DNA of 62,629 nt from Pseudanabaena frigida (GTDB taxonomy: Bacteria; Cyanobacteriota; Cyanobacteriia; Pseudanabaenales; Pseudanabaenaceae). Of the stretch, positions 1 through 8,912 are shown in pieces (position 1 is the stretch's first letter; the number at the start of each line of letters is the position of its first letter). The stretch spans positions 1 to 62,629 of the forward strand of contig QBML01000031.1 in assembly GCA_003242085.1 (NCBI GenBank), given 5' to 3'. Position numbers and translations under genes: made by a program. The notes beneath the pieces were generated by a model. It ran no database searches. It saw only the letters and a program-made list of their open reading frames with translations, and had not been told where the DNA came from.

Positions 1-11
1 ATAAAATACTA

Positions 12-1568
12 ATGAAACTAAAATCATTCCGTTTTCGCATAGCCTTACTATCTGCTTTATTGGCAGGAACTGCGATCGCGGGTTTTAGTGGAGTCACCTA
101 TTTTCTGTTCTATCAATCCAAACTAAATGCGATCGACAACGATATCAAAGATCAACTCCTACGAGAATCTCAAGTCCCAAAACCGACTTTCCATTGGCAA
201 ACTTACGAAAAAAATCGCTCCTCATTTTTGGGAAATCAATCCCAAAGTGATATTGCTCTATTGGTAATCGATCCTAACGGTAAAACTATCCATCAATCAG
301 AAAACTGGCAAATAGAACTAGCTCCTGATTCATTATTTCCTAACTTTCCCGACTCAGCGATCGCAAATCCTCGACCTCTACAATTAGATCGGCTAGATCG
401 ACGACTGCCAAGACCTCAGCCTAATCGCAACCAATCAGATCTAAATCCACCCTTTGCTCCGCCTCTCAATAAATTAGAGCAGCCACCAAATCTAAATCTA
501 GAACGTCCTCAAGAAGGATTCTTTGAAGTTCCTAGGAATCTATCTAATCTAGTTACACGCAATATCTCTACAGGTAAATGGCGCATGGGTACTGTCTCTG
601 CACCGTTTATTAGAATTGCGATCGCAGTAAATTTACAAGTCATCGATCGCGAGATGAGTGCGATTCAAAATGTTTTCCTGATCGCTGTGCCTTTAACGCT
701 TTTACTAGTAATGCTAGGCGCATGGTGGTTATCAGGCGATGCATTGAGACCAATTAAAAATATTACGGCAACTATCCGTCGGGTCAATGCCAAAGGACTG
801 AATCAGCGTACCTCTGTCGCAGATACGGATGTGGAATTTGTGGAACTAGTCCAAGTATTTAATCAAATGATGGAACGCCTAGAACGCAGCTTCTTGCAGG
901 CTTCAAGATTTAGTGCTGATGCCGCTCACGAACTCAAGACACCTTTAGCGATCTTACAAGGAGAATTAGAGCTAGCTTTACAGCATACAGAGACAGGTTC
1001 AAAAATGCAGCAAACCTTGAGCAATTTACTTGATGAAGTCTGTCGTTTAAGTTCCATAACCCGCAAATTATTGCTGCTTTCCCTTGCCGATGCAGGTCGG
1101 ATGAATGTGCAAGCAGCCGTGTTTAATTTTTCGCAAGTTCTTGATGAATTAGCCGAAGATATCGAAATTCTAGCGCCTGAATTAAAGCTGACCTTGGATA
1201 TCTCACCCAACTTAAAAGTTCTAGGCGATCGCGAATTACTCACTCAAGTCCTCCAAAATCTAATCAATAATGCGATCAAATACAATTTGCCTGATGGCTG
1301 GATTCAACTTCTTGCCAAACCCAAGGGAAATATTCTATTTGTCACTGTGAACAATAGTTCGCAAGATATTCCAGCGGGCGATCGCGATCGCATTTTCGAT
1401 CGTTTCCATCGCGCTGACCCATCCCGTAATCGTCAGATCGAGGGCTTTGGTTTAGGCTTAAGCCTGTCGCGAGAAATCGCTCGCGCTCATAATGGCAATT
1501 TGCAACTCGATGGAGCAATTTCAGGCAGTACGAGTTTCACGCTCACGCTGCCAATACATAGCAACTGA
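12..1568 (+). CDS. Membrane sensor histidine kinase (HAMP-HisKA-HATPase)
   Basis: Two-component sensor kinase of 518 aa. A membrane segment spans about residues 8-30. A variable, proline- and asparagine-rich periplasmic region (about 31-215) follows, then a second membrane segment (about 218-238) and a HAMP linker. The H-box contains DAAHELKTP with the phospho-accepting His near residue 306. The N-box reads NLINNAIKYN and the G-box GFGLGLSLSREIARAHNG. This is the classic layout for sensing an extracytoplasmic signal and phosphorylating a response regulator. The ATG begins 11 bases into the window, so the partner regulator probably lies just upstream, outside it. The ligand cannot be read from the sequence. 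Confidence 0.93.
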   Translation: MKLKSFRFRIALLSALLAGTAIAGFSGVTYFLFYQSKLNAIDNDIKDQLLRESQVPKPTFHWQTYEKNRSSFLGNQSQSDIALLVIDPNGKTIHQSENWQIELAPDSLFPNFPDSAIANPRPLQLDRLDRRLPRPQPNRNQSDLNPPFAPPLNKLEQPPNLNLERPQEGFFEVPRNLSNLVTRNISTGKWRMGTVSAPFIRIAIAVNLQVIDREMSAIQNVFLIAVPLTLLLVMLGAWWLSGDALRPIKNITATIRRVNAKGLNQRTSVADTDVEFVELVQVFNQMMERLERSFLQASRFSADAAHELKTPLAILQGELELALQHTETGSKMQQTLSNLLDEVCRLSSITRKLLLLSLADAGRMNVQAAVFNFSQVLDELAEDIEILAPELKLTLDISPNLKVLGDRELLTQVLQNLINNAIKYNLPDGWIQLLAKPKGNILFVTVNNSSQDIPAGDRDRIFDRFHRADPSRNRQIEGFGLGLSLSREIARAHNGNLQLDGAISGSTSFTLTLPIHSN

Positions 1569-1579
1569 TTAATCTCACT

Positions 1580-2094
1580 ATGGTAATGAATTTAAAGGGA
1601 GTTGTACAACTTAAACGACAGGAATCAGAAGCTAAGTATGTTTCGACAAATGTAGCTTTAGCAACTGCATCCAGCCGCTTACATTTATTAGTGACAGAGG
1701 CAAAAATGAGCTGAGCAGGATGTGCAAGGTAGAGCGATCGCAGAAGCGAGATCGCAGATTTGTTGCCTATGAGTTACTGCGCAATCAGTTAGGGGGATCG
1801 CTAATTCTGGTGGACGGTTTGTTTAGCCCGATCGCTGATGTAGTTAGCGATCGCGAAGCAACTTTAGGCGAGTGGTGGATTCGGGCAAGCCAAGTGAAAA
1901 TTGGTCAAGCTGTACAGGAGAAATTGGCGAGAGACAATACCAGATTTGCGCCAAAGGTTATAGAGATCGGGGCAAACATTGATAGCAATACTCATGTTAA
2001 TTTATTTGCCAGCCATAACAAGAAAATAAAAAAGCTCCCCGTGAGGAGAGCCTTTTTATTTGTTAGTGAGGAACTAAACCATCGACAAGATTAA
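1580..2094 (+). pseudogene. Possible gene remnant between the kinase and psbA
   Basis: An ATG at 1580 opens a 44-codon frame ending at TGA near 1712. A second frame from ATG 1720 runs 124 codons to 2094, but its last codons read through the psbA terminator hairpin at 2028-2058. Neither product is a family I recognise. The second contains plausible protein-like sequence (GEWWIRASQVKIGQAVQEKL) and HIP1 sites. The region could be a decayed gene broken by stops, or simply non-coding. Confidence is low. Confidence 0.25.
2028..2058 (-). terminator. Intrinsic terminator of psbA
   Basis: Just past the psbA stop on the minus strand is a GC-rich 7-bp stem (one mismatch) with loop GTGA in plus-strand orientation, bracketed by A- and T-runs. 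This is the expected form of a Rho-independent terminator and could work in both directions. Confidence 0.75.
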
Positions 2095-3173
2095 CCGTTG
2101 ATAGCAGGAGCGCTCATCGCGACTGGTGCTACTTCAACTGCTGCCAAGTCAAGTGGGAAGTTGTGAGCGTTACGCTCGTGCATTACTTCCATACCCAAGT
2201 TTGCGCGGTTGATTACGTCTGCCCAAGATGGTACTACTCGACCTTGGCTGTCAGAAATCGATTGGTTGAAGTTGAAACCGTTCAAGTTGAATGCCATGGT
2301 GCTTACACCCAAGGATGTAAACCAAATGCCGACTACTGGCCATAGTGCCAAGAAGAAGTGCAAGCTGCGGCTGTTGTTGAAGGATGCATATTGGAAAATC
2401 AAGCGTCCGAAGTAGCCGTGGGCTGCAACGATGTTGTAGGTTTCTTCTTCTTGTCCGAACTTGTAGCCTGCGTTTTGGCTTTCGTTTTCGGTGGTTTCAC
2501 GAATCAAGCTGGAGGTTACCAAGGAACCGTGCATTGCACTGAACAAGGAACCGCCGAACACACCTGCTACTCCCAACATGTGGAAAGGATGCATCAAAAT
2601 GTTGTGTTCTGCTTGGAATACGATCATGAAGTTGAAGGTACCAGAGATTCCCAAAGGCATACCGTCAGAGAAAGATCCTTGTCCGATTGGGTAGATCAAG
2701 AATACTGCGGTTGCGGCTGCTACTGGTGCAGAGTATGCTACGGCGATCCAAGGACGCATACCAAGGCGGTAAGACAATTCCCATTCACGACCCATATAGC
2801 AGAAAATGCCGAGCAAGAAGTGGAATACTACCAATTGGTAAGGACCACCGTTGTATAGCCATTCATCAAGGCTGTCTGCTTCCCAAATGGGGTAAAAGTG
2901 CAGGCCAATCGCGTTGGAGGATGGTACGACTGCGCCAGAAATCATGTTGTTTCCGAATAGCAAGCTGCCTGCTACTGGTTCGCGGATTCCGTCGATGTCG
3001 ACTGGAGGTGCGGCGATGAAGGCGATTACGAAGCAAATGGTCGCTGCGAGTAAGCAAGGAATCATGATTACGCCGAACCAACCTACATAGAGGCGGTTGT
3101 TGGTGCTCGTGATCCAATTGCAGAACTGATCCCACAGTGACGCACTTTCGCGTCTTTGTACTGCTGTTGTCAT
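2091..3173 (-). CDS. psbA: Photosystem II reaction centre protein D1, Glu130 form
   Basis: D1 core subunit of photosystem II in the thylakoid membrane, 360 aa as usual for cyanobacteria. Key residues are at their canonical positions: Tyr161 (TyrZ), Asp170 (Mn cluster ligand), Glu189-His190, His198 (P680 ligand) and His215. The C-terminal Asp342-Leu-Ala344 is followed by a 16-residue extension that CtpA normally removes after Ala344. Residue 130 is Glu (GREWELS), the variant associated with high-light D1 isoforms; Gln130 marks the low-light form. The gene stands alone, with a 157-bp leader/promoter region separating it from murB on the same strand. It lacks HIP1 sites, unlike neighbouring genes. 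Confidence 0.99.
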   Translation of the reverse strand: MTTAVQRRESASLWDQFCNWITSTNNRLYVGWFGVIMIPCLLAATICFVIAFIAAPPVDIDGIREPVAGSLLFGNNMISGAVVPSSNAIGLHFYPIWEADSLDEWLYNGGPYQLVVFHFLLGIFCYMGREWELSYRLGMRPWIAVAYSAPVAAATAVFLIYPIGQGSFSDGMPLGISGTFNFMIVFQAEHNILMHPFHMLGVAGVFGGSLFSAMHGSLVTSSLIRETTENESQNAGYKFGQEEETYNIVAAHGYFGRLIFQYASFNNSRSLHFFLALWPVVGIWFTSLGVSTMAFNLNGFNFNQSISDSQGRVVPSWADVINRANLGMEVMHERNAHNFPLDLAAVEVAPVAMSAPAING

Positions 3174-3244
3174 AATTGCAAATAATCCTTTGGGGAATGA
3201 ATGGGTTATGAAAATTTATAAATAAGCTTGCGCTTATCTAAACT

Positions 3245-3273
3245 AGATTAGTTGAAGTATTGAGTAATGTAAA
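3245..3273 (-). promoter_or_regulatory. Putative psbA promoter
   Basis: On the minus strand TTTACA (3273-3268) matches the -35 consensus at five of six bases and lies 17 bp from TAATCT (3250-3245), a weak -10. It would give an A/T-rich leader of about 65 nt. The leader contains AAAGGA, a likely ribosome-binding site, about 11 nt before the psbA ATG. I did not find a clear paired HLR1 (RpaB) motif. Confidence 0.4.
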
Positions 3274-3330
3274 TACTTAAATGTTAAATCTATCTATAGT
3301 TCGATACGATCGCTGACAAGCCCTAAATAT

Positions 3331-4227
3331 TTAGAAATGACCGATCATCTTGACTTCGGTTTCCAGTACCACGCCATAGCGATCTGCGATCGCTTTCTGA
3401 ATGTATTGAATGAGACTGAAAATATCGCTGGCTTTTGCATTGCCAAGATTAACGATGAAGTTGGCATGTAGCTCTGATACTTGAGCATTGCCGATTTGAT
3501 AGCCCTTCAAGCCTGCATCTTGGATCAGCTTTGCTGCAAATTGGGGCAAAGGATTGCGAAAAACACTGCCACAATTAGGTAAGTGGTATGGCTGCGTCGT
3601 ATGTCTTAGCTTGAGTTTTGCCTCAGTATCCGCAGCGATCGTCTCTGGATTACCACCAATCTGAAATTTGAAGGTTGCGCCTGTAACTAGTCGGTATGAT
3701 TCTTGCAGGGACGAGGTGCGGTAGCTAAAATCCAACTCATGAGGATACATTAGATTTGTTTCGCCAGTTAACGCAACGGTCTGCACTGAAACTACACAAT
3801 CCGCCGCACATCCACCTTGTGCCCCTGCATTCATTACGACCAATCCGCCCACAGTACCGGGGATGCCGACTGCCCATTCAAAACCAGACCAACCATGACT
3901 AGCAATTTGCATCGCTAAACGAGCAACAGGCTCGCCTGAGGCGGCAGTAACCTGTCCAGTCTGTTCGTCAAATTCAATACCGCGCAAATGTCGGGTGCAG
4001 ATCACTAAACCCGCTAAACCTCGATCGCTAATTAAGAGATTGCTCCCTGCGCCGATAATCGTGATTGATAGATCGCGATCGCTTGCCCATACCAGACTAT
4101 TGGCTAGTTCCGTAGATGTGCGAGGCGAAATGAAATATTCAGCTGCGCCACCGACACGCATCGAAGTTAGCCCTGCTAGAGATACATTCGAGCGGATTGG
4201 GATTTGGGTTTGGAGTTCGAGTGACAT
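3331..4227 (-). CDS. murB: UDP-N-acetylenolpyruvoylglucosamine reductase
   Basis: FAD-dependent MurB, which reduces UDP-GlcNAc-enolpyruvate to UDP-N-acetylmuramate in cytoplasmic peptidoglycan precursor synthesis. The 298-aa product has the FAD-domain motifs GAGSNLLISD and GIPGTVGG and the MurB C-terminal motif GSVFRNP with the catalytic Ser. Length and motifs fit the short (type II) MurB forms. It follows murC on the same strand with a 57-bp gap, an arrangement common in cyanobacteria, so the two are probably co-transcribed. Confidence 0.97.
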   Translation of the reverse strand: MSLELQTQIPIRSNVSLAGLTSMRVGGAAEYFISPRTSTELANSLVWASDRDLSITIIGAGSNLLISDRGLAGLVICTRHLRGIEFDEQTGQVTAASGEPVARLAMQIASHGWSGFEWAVGIPGTVGGLVVMNAGAQGGCAADCVVSVQTVALTGETNLMYPHELDFSYRTSSLQESYRLVTGATFKFQIGGNPETIAADTEAKLKLRHTTQPYHLPNCGSVFRNPLPQFAAKLIQDAGLKGYQIGNAQVSELHANFIVNLGNAKASDIFSLIQYIQKAIADRYGVVLETEVKMIGHF

Positions 4228-4284
4228 CGGCTTGGGAGTAAAGCTATTTAACTAAAAGAAATCACACAGCGTTTTTTTAGTTTT

Positions 4285-5655
4285 TTAGTTGGTTAATTCT
4301 TGCATGGTTGGCGCGATCGCCTGATTGAGATTGCCAGCTCCAAGAAACACGGCTAGATCGCCAGACTGCAAGTTTTTCACTAAAAATGACTGGACTTCTT
4401 TGAGGGTTGGCAGATAATAAACTCGATCGCGTACTGAGGCGATCGCTTCGGCAACTTGTGCGCCTGTAATCTTGCCATCGTTAGGTTCACTGGCGGCATA
4501 GATATCGGTGACAATCACCATATCTGCATCGGTAAAGGAATGGCTAAATTCTGATAGAAACCGATGGGTACGGCTATAGCGATGGGGCTGAAAGATAGAC
4601 ACTACACGACTAGTAGTATTTTGTTGTCTTGCTGAGGCAAGCGTAGCAATAATTTCACTAGGATGATGAGCATAGTCATCGACAAAAGTAATCCCGTTCC
4701 GTACGCCTTTAATCTCAAAGCGGCGACTAGCACCGACAAAATCAGGTAAGGCATCAGCGATCGCTTGCCACTCAACGCCCACATAACGCGCCACCGCGAT
4801 CGCGGCTAGAGCATTACTGAGGTTATGCTTACCAAGAAGACCCACCGAAATGCGACCTAAAACTTTGCCACGTTCGATCACCAAAGCTTGTGTATCTGAA
4901 GGGGTGTACTGCACCTCAGTCACCGTATAGTCAGCCGTCAGATCGCTCAAACTGTAGGTAATATCTGAATGAATATGTGCCTTCACGGTTAGGCAATCAA
5001 TGCATCCCACTACTACTTCGCAGTGTTTAGCAAAAGCTTGAAAGATTTCAATTACCTGCTCTAGGCTGTGATAGTGATCGGGATGGTCTAGCTCAATGTT
5101 AGTGATAATACCGATGTGCGATCGGAATTTAACCAAAGTGCCATCGGACTCATCAGCTTCCGCAACCAAATATTTACCACTACCTAAGCGAGCATTACCT
5201 TGCCATGCGCTGACTTCGCCGCCGATGATAATACTAGGATCGAGTCCTGCTTTGAGCAATAAGAAGCCTACTAAACTACTAGTTGTCGTTTTGCCATGAG
5301 TACCAGCAACGGAAATAGCCTGAAATTTTTCGATCAAAGCTGCTAGTAAATCCGAACGATGCAAAATTGGTAAGCCTTTAGCTAGGGCAACCTGAAATTC
5401 GGGATTTTGTTGATTGATCGCAGTAGAACAGACGACTTGAGGGGCATTAGCTAGGTCAATATTATCGGCATGATGTCCTTGAAAAATTTTTACGCCGAGA
5501 GCCTGTAGCTTTTGAGTGATGCGATTGCTACTAAGATCTGAGCCAGACACCGTAAAACCCTGCTTCGCTAAGATATAGGCGATCGCAGACATCCCGATCC
5601 CACCAATACCTACAAAATGAAACGGTCTACCGCTGAAATCAACTGGATTCAGCAT
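4285..5655 (-). CDS. murC: UDP-N-acetylmuramate--L-alanine ligase
   Basis: ATP-dependent Mur ligase adding L-Ala to UDP-MurNAc, the first amino acid of the peptidoglycan stem. The 456-aa product has the N-terminal Rossmann motif GIGGIGMSAIAY, the ATP-binding loop GTHGKTTT, the EADESDGT motif and DDYAHHPSEI of the central and C-terminal domains. All expected catalytic blocks are present and the length is normal. It is the first gene of a murC-murB pair. Confidence 0.98.
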   Translation of the reverse strand: MLNPVDFSGRPFHFVGIGGIGMSAIAYILAKQGFTVSGSDLSSNRITQKLQALGVKIFQGHHADNIDLANAPQVVCSTAINQQNPEFQVALAKGLPILHRSDLLAALIEKFQAISVAGTHGKTTTSSLVGFLLLKAGLDPSIIIGGEVSAWQGNARLGSGKYLVAEADESDGTLVKFRSHIGIITNIELDHPDHYHSLEQVIEIFQAFAKHCEVVVGCIDCLTVKAHIHSDITYSLSDLTADYTVTEVQYTPSDTQALVIERGKVLGRISVGLLGKHNLSNALAAIAVARYVGVEWQAIADALPDFVGASRRFEIKGVRNGITFVDDYAHHPSEIIATLASARQQNTTSRVVSIFQPHRYSRTHRFLSEFSHSFTDADMVIVTDIYAASEPNDGKITGAQVAEAIASVRDRVYYLPTLKEVQSFLVKNLQSGDLAVFLGAGNLNQAIAPTMQELTN

Positions 5656-5697
5656 TTATACTTCTTACCCACCAAATAACGAGCCTAATGATAACAG

Positions 5698-5730
5698 ATT
5701 CGAAGGGGGCGCAAATCACCTCCTTCGAAT
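5698..5730 (-). terminator. Terminator-like hairpin after the Crp-family gene
   Basis: An inverted repeat (ATTCGAAGG with imperfect CC/GG extension) around a loop of about 9 nt sits between the Crp-family gene and murC, both on the minus strand. It probably separates the two transcription units. Confidence 0.5.
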
Positions 5731-5744
5731 TTGCAGAATTTAAT

Positions 5745-6437
5745 TTAAACCATCAAGGCTTCTAAGCCCTCAGGGTTGATGATGCACAGTACATCGCGAT
5801 CGGGAATGCGTTGAATTAGGTTTTTGCGTTCTAGTTTACCAAGTACGCGGGTGACAGTTTCTCTAGCTAAACCACTGAGACTACTAAGCTCTCGATGCGG
5901 CAAGTTCGGTATCTCTAAACCACCACTAACCTTCGTGCCCTGTCCCTCTGCTAAAAACAGCAAGACATCAGCAACGCGAGATGTACTATCTGCTTCACGC
6001 AGACGAAGGCGGCGATTAACTTGACGTAACCGCTTAGCCATTAGCCTTGCCAGATGAATCCCCGCAGTTGGCTCCGTTTCAATTAGGTGAACAAAATCAG
6101 ATGCAGGTAGGCTACCAATAGTAGTCGGGGTTAAAGTAATTACGTCAGTCGATCGGGGCACTTGATCGAGTGGAGCCATTTCGCCAAACATCTCACCAAA
6201 ACCAAGAATGTTGAGTGTGATTTCTTTACCGTCAAGATTATATGTACGAATTTTCGCCCAACCACTCAAAATAAAATAAACCGAGTTACCCCAGTCATTT
6301 TCTAGCAAAATTACTTGATCTGCTGGATGCGTGCGCGTGACCATGTGAGCAGTAGCTCTTAATACTGCTTCATCAGGTAACCCCATAAAGAATGGGGCAG
6401 ACATAATTTTTTGCTGAAGATCGTTGCCATCCCGCAT
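5745..6437 (-). CDS. Crp/Fnr family transcriptional regulator
   Basis: 230-aa regulator with an N-terminal cyclic-nucleotide-binding fold (about 15-130, including FGEMAPLD and PRSTDVIT) and a C-terminal winged helix-turn-helix (about 150-225, with LSSLSGLARETVTRVLGKLE). The family binds palindromic DNA as a dimer. It is related to NtcA and cyanobacterial Crp proteins, but I see no residue set that assigns it to either, so effector and regulon stay open. An alternative start is Met12. It has its own transcription unit between murC and a TerB-like gene, all on the minus strand. Confidence 0.9.
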   Translation of the reverse strand: MRDGNDLQQKIMSAPFFMGLPDEAVLRATAHMVTRTHPADQVILLENDWGNSVYFILSGWAKIRTYNLDGKEITLNILGFGEMFGEMAPLDQVPRSTDVITLTPTTIGSLPASDFVHLIETEPTAGIHLARLMAKRLRQVNRRLRLREADSTSRVADVLLFLAEGQGTKVSGGLEIPNLPHRELSSLSGLARETVTRVLGKLERKNLIQRIPDRDVLCIINPEGLEALMV

Positions 6438-6554
6438 AATATCTGCTCGTAGCCCTTAAAAAACTTTGCTGTATAAAATCGCCGTAAGTAATCACTTTAT
6501 CTGAGTTTGTAGCGATTATTGTTTAGTCTAAGCACAAAGACTTAGCTCTTCTGC

Positions 6555-7040
6555 CTAATTTTTAAGAAGCTTATGTAATCTTAGAGCCAATGCTTTGATA
6601 ATTCCGCTAGGCTGAGTTTCTTCGGGTGGGGAAATTGATGCTTCGATATCAGCTACGACTTGTGGGGGTAAGTCCAGTATTCTTACTAGCCTTTGATATG
6701 CCGCAGCTTCATCGAGATTTACTAGTGGCTCATCAGGATTACGGCGACTAGCTTGGATAACTTGATAACCAAGTCTGAGAGTCATTTTCCGATCTTCAAA
6801 ACTTTTAATATTCGGAATAACTTCTTCTAGAGGAATATTTTGTCCCAAGTATTCCCTAAGACGAGTTTTCAAGGTGCTACGTTCTGCCTCAGATTTGGCA
6901 AATAACGCTGCAAATTCATCAAGCATCAGTCGAATCTCATCAGGCTCAAGCTTGCCATCTGCCCAAGCCATAGCAGCTACTGCACGAAGCATATCCATCT
7001 GACGAGGACCAATCGGGGGTGGGAGTTCTTGAAGTGTCAT
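6555..7040 (-). CDS. TerB-like protein (tellurite-resistance TerB fold)
   Basis: About 161 aa from the ATG at 7040. A longer frame from a TTG at 7094 adds 18 residues that do not look like part of the domain, so I prefer the ATG. The core DMLRAVAAMAWADGKLEPDE is the acidic helical signature of TerB-like proteins (metal-binding helical bundle). It continues through about residue 135 and ends in a basic helical tail. Such proteins are common and largely uncharacterised in cyanobacteria; a role in tellurite resistance should not be assumed. No terZ/terD genes are nearby. Confidence 0.75.
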   Translation of the reverse strand: MTLQELPPPIGPRQMDMLRAVAAMAWADGKLEPDEIRLMLDEFAALFAKSEAERSTLKTRLREYLGQNIPLEEVIPNIKSFEDRKMTLRLGYQVIQASRRNPDEPLVNLDEAAAYQRLVRILDLPPQVVADIEASISPPEETQPSGIIKALALRLHKLLKN

Positions 7041-7185
7041 AGATTTACCCGCGAGCCAAATTTTTTTGCCAAAGATGAACAAATCATAGGGCAAAGCTTA
7101 GGTTTGACTACATTAAAATATTCCGTACTTCACTAATATTCACGATAGAGCTGCCACTAGACATGCTATGAAAAAATTAAGACCC

Positions 7186-7222
7186 AAAGTAGAGTTGGTA
7201 CTTTGCGCCACAACTCTACTTT
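7186..7222 (+). terminator. Hairpin followed by a T-run in the 7041-7356 gap
   Basis: AAAGTAGAGTTG and its exact complement flank a 13-nt loop and are followed on the plus strand by a G and six T residues. This is terminator-like, but no plus-strand gene precedes it closely. It may be a palindromic repeat. The 64-codon plus-strand frame over it is not convincing. The rest of the gap shows nothing else I can name. Confidence 0.45.
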
Positions 7223-7356
7223 GTTTTTTACAGAACGCCGTAAGTCCTAAATCATTTGGCGACATATATACTGCGAGGCCAAAGATTAAGGGTTTATGTG
7301 CTTACCTGATTTGTTCTAGCTATCTTCGAGAGCGATCGAGATTGATATTGATATAT

Positions 7357-7881
7357 TTATGATGCTGAAAGCTTTTGCTGGAGCAAGGAAACATTTGCAG
7401 CACTTAAATCAATTTGAATTTCTAGGCGCTGACTCTCATCTCGAAATAGTAAAACTGCATTACCATTAGGCTGCAAAAGGCTACCAAACTGCGGATCGGT
7501 GACTTGAATTTTTTGATAGACAATTTTTGGCAGCGTGATACGGATCTGATAATTTTTGCCTGACGAAGGCAGTATATCTAGTTGTTGGTTAAAGAGATCG
7601 AGTTGTAGGTAGCTGACACTAATATTGCGTTCGTCTGGGCTATTGGGTTTATACCAATAGAGGGTGATGCCGCGTAAGGTTGGAGTTTGAACCACAAAAG
7701 TTTCGTCGAGTGATTGTTTACTCCAGTCGATCGCCGAACGATCTACATTTTCAGGCAAGGGACGTTGTTGCCAGATAATATCTTGACCAGCAAGGGCTGA
7801 CCACCATTGGGCAATACGTCCAAGATTGGTCTCAGCATCAGGATCTGTGCTGCCAAGTGTCCAAGTAATGGTTGATTCCAT
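7357..7881 (-). CDS. Conserved-looking protein of unknown function, 174 aa
   Basis: Soluble protein with no signal peptide or membrane segment and no family I recognise. It is rich in beta-strand-like alternation (ITLYWYKPNSP, QLDLFNQQLDI, QIRITLPKIVYQKIQV) with a short C-terminal helix ending LLQQKLSAS. It looks like a compact beta-rich domain. It is transcribed divergently from tatA, with 78 bp between the starts. Normal codon use and a clean ATG support a real gene. Confidence 0.7.
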   Translation of the reverse strand: MESTITWTLGSTDPDAETNLGRIAQWWSALAGQDIIWQQRPLPENVDRSAIDWSKQSLDETFVVQTPTLRGITLYWYKPNSPDERNISVSYLQLDLFNQQLDILPSSGKNYQIRITLPKIVYQKIQVTDPQFGSLLQPNGNAVLLFRDESQRLEIQIDLSAANVSLLQQKLSAS

Positions 7882-7959
7882 TAGTTTTTAGGTGCGCTTA
7901 TTTGTCATTTGCGTAGAGAATAAAAGAATAGCAGATGCGTTTGAGGAGATGTAAAGAAA

Positions 7960-8145
7960 ATGTTTGGAATTGGCTGGCCAGAAGTAATCGTGATTTCGCT
8001 TGTCGGTGTAGCAATTTTTGGAGCAAAAAGAATACCTGAAATTGGGCGTAGTGTGGGACAGGCACTACGCGGTTTTCAAGATGAAGTTAAGGGTAAAAGC
8101 ACTGAATCATCAAATTCTCAAAACAAGAATGATAGCGAGATCTAA
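7960..8145 (+). CDS. tatA: Sec-independent protein translocase TatA/E/Hcf106-type subunit
   Basis: 61-aa TatA-type protein that forms the pore of the twin-arginine translocation machine. A single N-terminal membrane helix (about 1-21, MFGIGWPEVIVISLVGVAIF) is followed by the FGAKRIPEIGRSVG hinge and an amphipathic helix (ALRGFQDEVKG), then a short polar tail. Length and motifs are typical. tatC is not in the window. A potential client, a lipoprotein with an RRKFL signal, is encoded at 28955-30037. Confidence 0.95.
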   Translation: MFGIGWPEVIVISLVGVAIFGAKRIPEIGRSVGQALRGFQDEVKGKSTESSNSQNKNDSEI

Positions 8146-8149
8146 CCCT

Positions 8150-8186
8150 GAAACTAGATTCAGATCTTTTCTCTGAATCTAGTTTC
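8150..8186 (+). terminator. tatA terminator hairpin
   Basis: A 14-bp stem (GAAACTAGATTCAG and complement) with a loop of about 9 nt starts 5 bp after the tatA stop, between tatA (+) and tsaE (-), which converge here. The following T content is weak. Confidence 0.6.
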
Positions 8187-8218
8187 GAGCTTCTAAGTAG
8201 CAGCGATCGGGCAATGTA

Positions 8219-8782
8219 TCATTTCGCCGTTTGAAATTGTTTGAGAAGTTCGACATATTGTGCGCCTTGGGCAATTAGCTGAATTATGCGATCATCGGGG
8301 AAATCTTCTAGGAAGTCTTCATCCAATAAAAGGTCAAGATTTTCTGGATTTTTGGGTTGTTCGTTAGATGGCGATCGCGTAGGTACTGAGAGATCGATTT
8401 TAAGATAATTAAGTGGGACATTTGGCAGTTTACTTGCCCATTCGATCGCCACAACACCAAGAGGAAAATCTTTACCCCGCCAATATTCTTCTAAGTGTAG
8501 ACTTGGGACTTGGGATGGCTCTAAACGATAAAGATCGATGTGATAAAGAGGTAATCGACCTTCCGTATATTCGTCAATCAGGGTAAAAGTGGGGCTAGTT
8601 ATCGTTGTGCTAATACCTAGGGCGCGACCGAATGACTGCATGAAAGTAGTTTTGCCACTACCGAGATTACCTTCAAGCAAGATAATTGTACCTTCGGTAA
8701 CAATTTGGGCAAGTCGTGAGGCGATCGCTTGAGTTATACCAAGATGATTGGCATAAAGCTCGATCTTTACAGTCTCAGTCAT
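8219..8782 (-). CDS. tsaE: tRNA threonylcarbamoyladenosine biosynthesis ATPase TsaE (YjeE)
   Basis: 187-aa P-loop ATPase that works with TsaB and TsaD in t6A37 modification of ANN-decoding tRNAs. The Walker A motif is GNLGSGKTT, followed by the family motifs TSPTFTLIDEY and LYHIDLYRLE and the late block VAIEWASKLP. A C-terminal extension rich in Asp/Glu/Pro (about 135-165) makes it slightly longer than the usual 150-160 aa. It stands alone and converges on tatA. Confidence 0.95.
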   Translation of the reverse strand: MTETVKIELYANHLGITQAIASRLAQIVTEGTIILLEGNLGSGKTTFMQSFGRALGISTTITSPTFTLIDEYTEGRLPLYHIDLYRLEPSQVPSLHLEEYWRGKDFPLGVVAIEWASKLPNVPLNYLKIDLSVPTRSPSNEQPKNPENLDLLLDEDFLEDFPDDRIIQLIAQGAQYVELLKQFQTAK

Positions 8783-8912
8783 AATTCGGGTAAACTTTTG
8801 TACTAGGTGAAGAGTCTAGTCATTACCTATTGACGTTAGCCAGTAAGCAGTGATTAAACTCTTTCATGTTTCTTGTGTTTTTGTATTATCGTGCTAATTC
8901 GGCAAAGCTTTT

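Noticed and set aside
1-14. End of an upstream gene overlapping the first kinase start (TACTAATG)
   Set aside because: A TAA overlaps the ATG, as in coupled regulator-kinase pairs, but eleven bases are too few to support a feature.
2163-3135. Several open frames of 60-166 codons on both strands across psbA
   Set aside because: They are shadows of the strongly biased psbA coding sequence, with no independent start signals and no recognisable product.
7168-7362. A 64-codon plus-strand frame
   Set aside because: It runs through a 12-bp hairpin and T-run and has no protein-like features.
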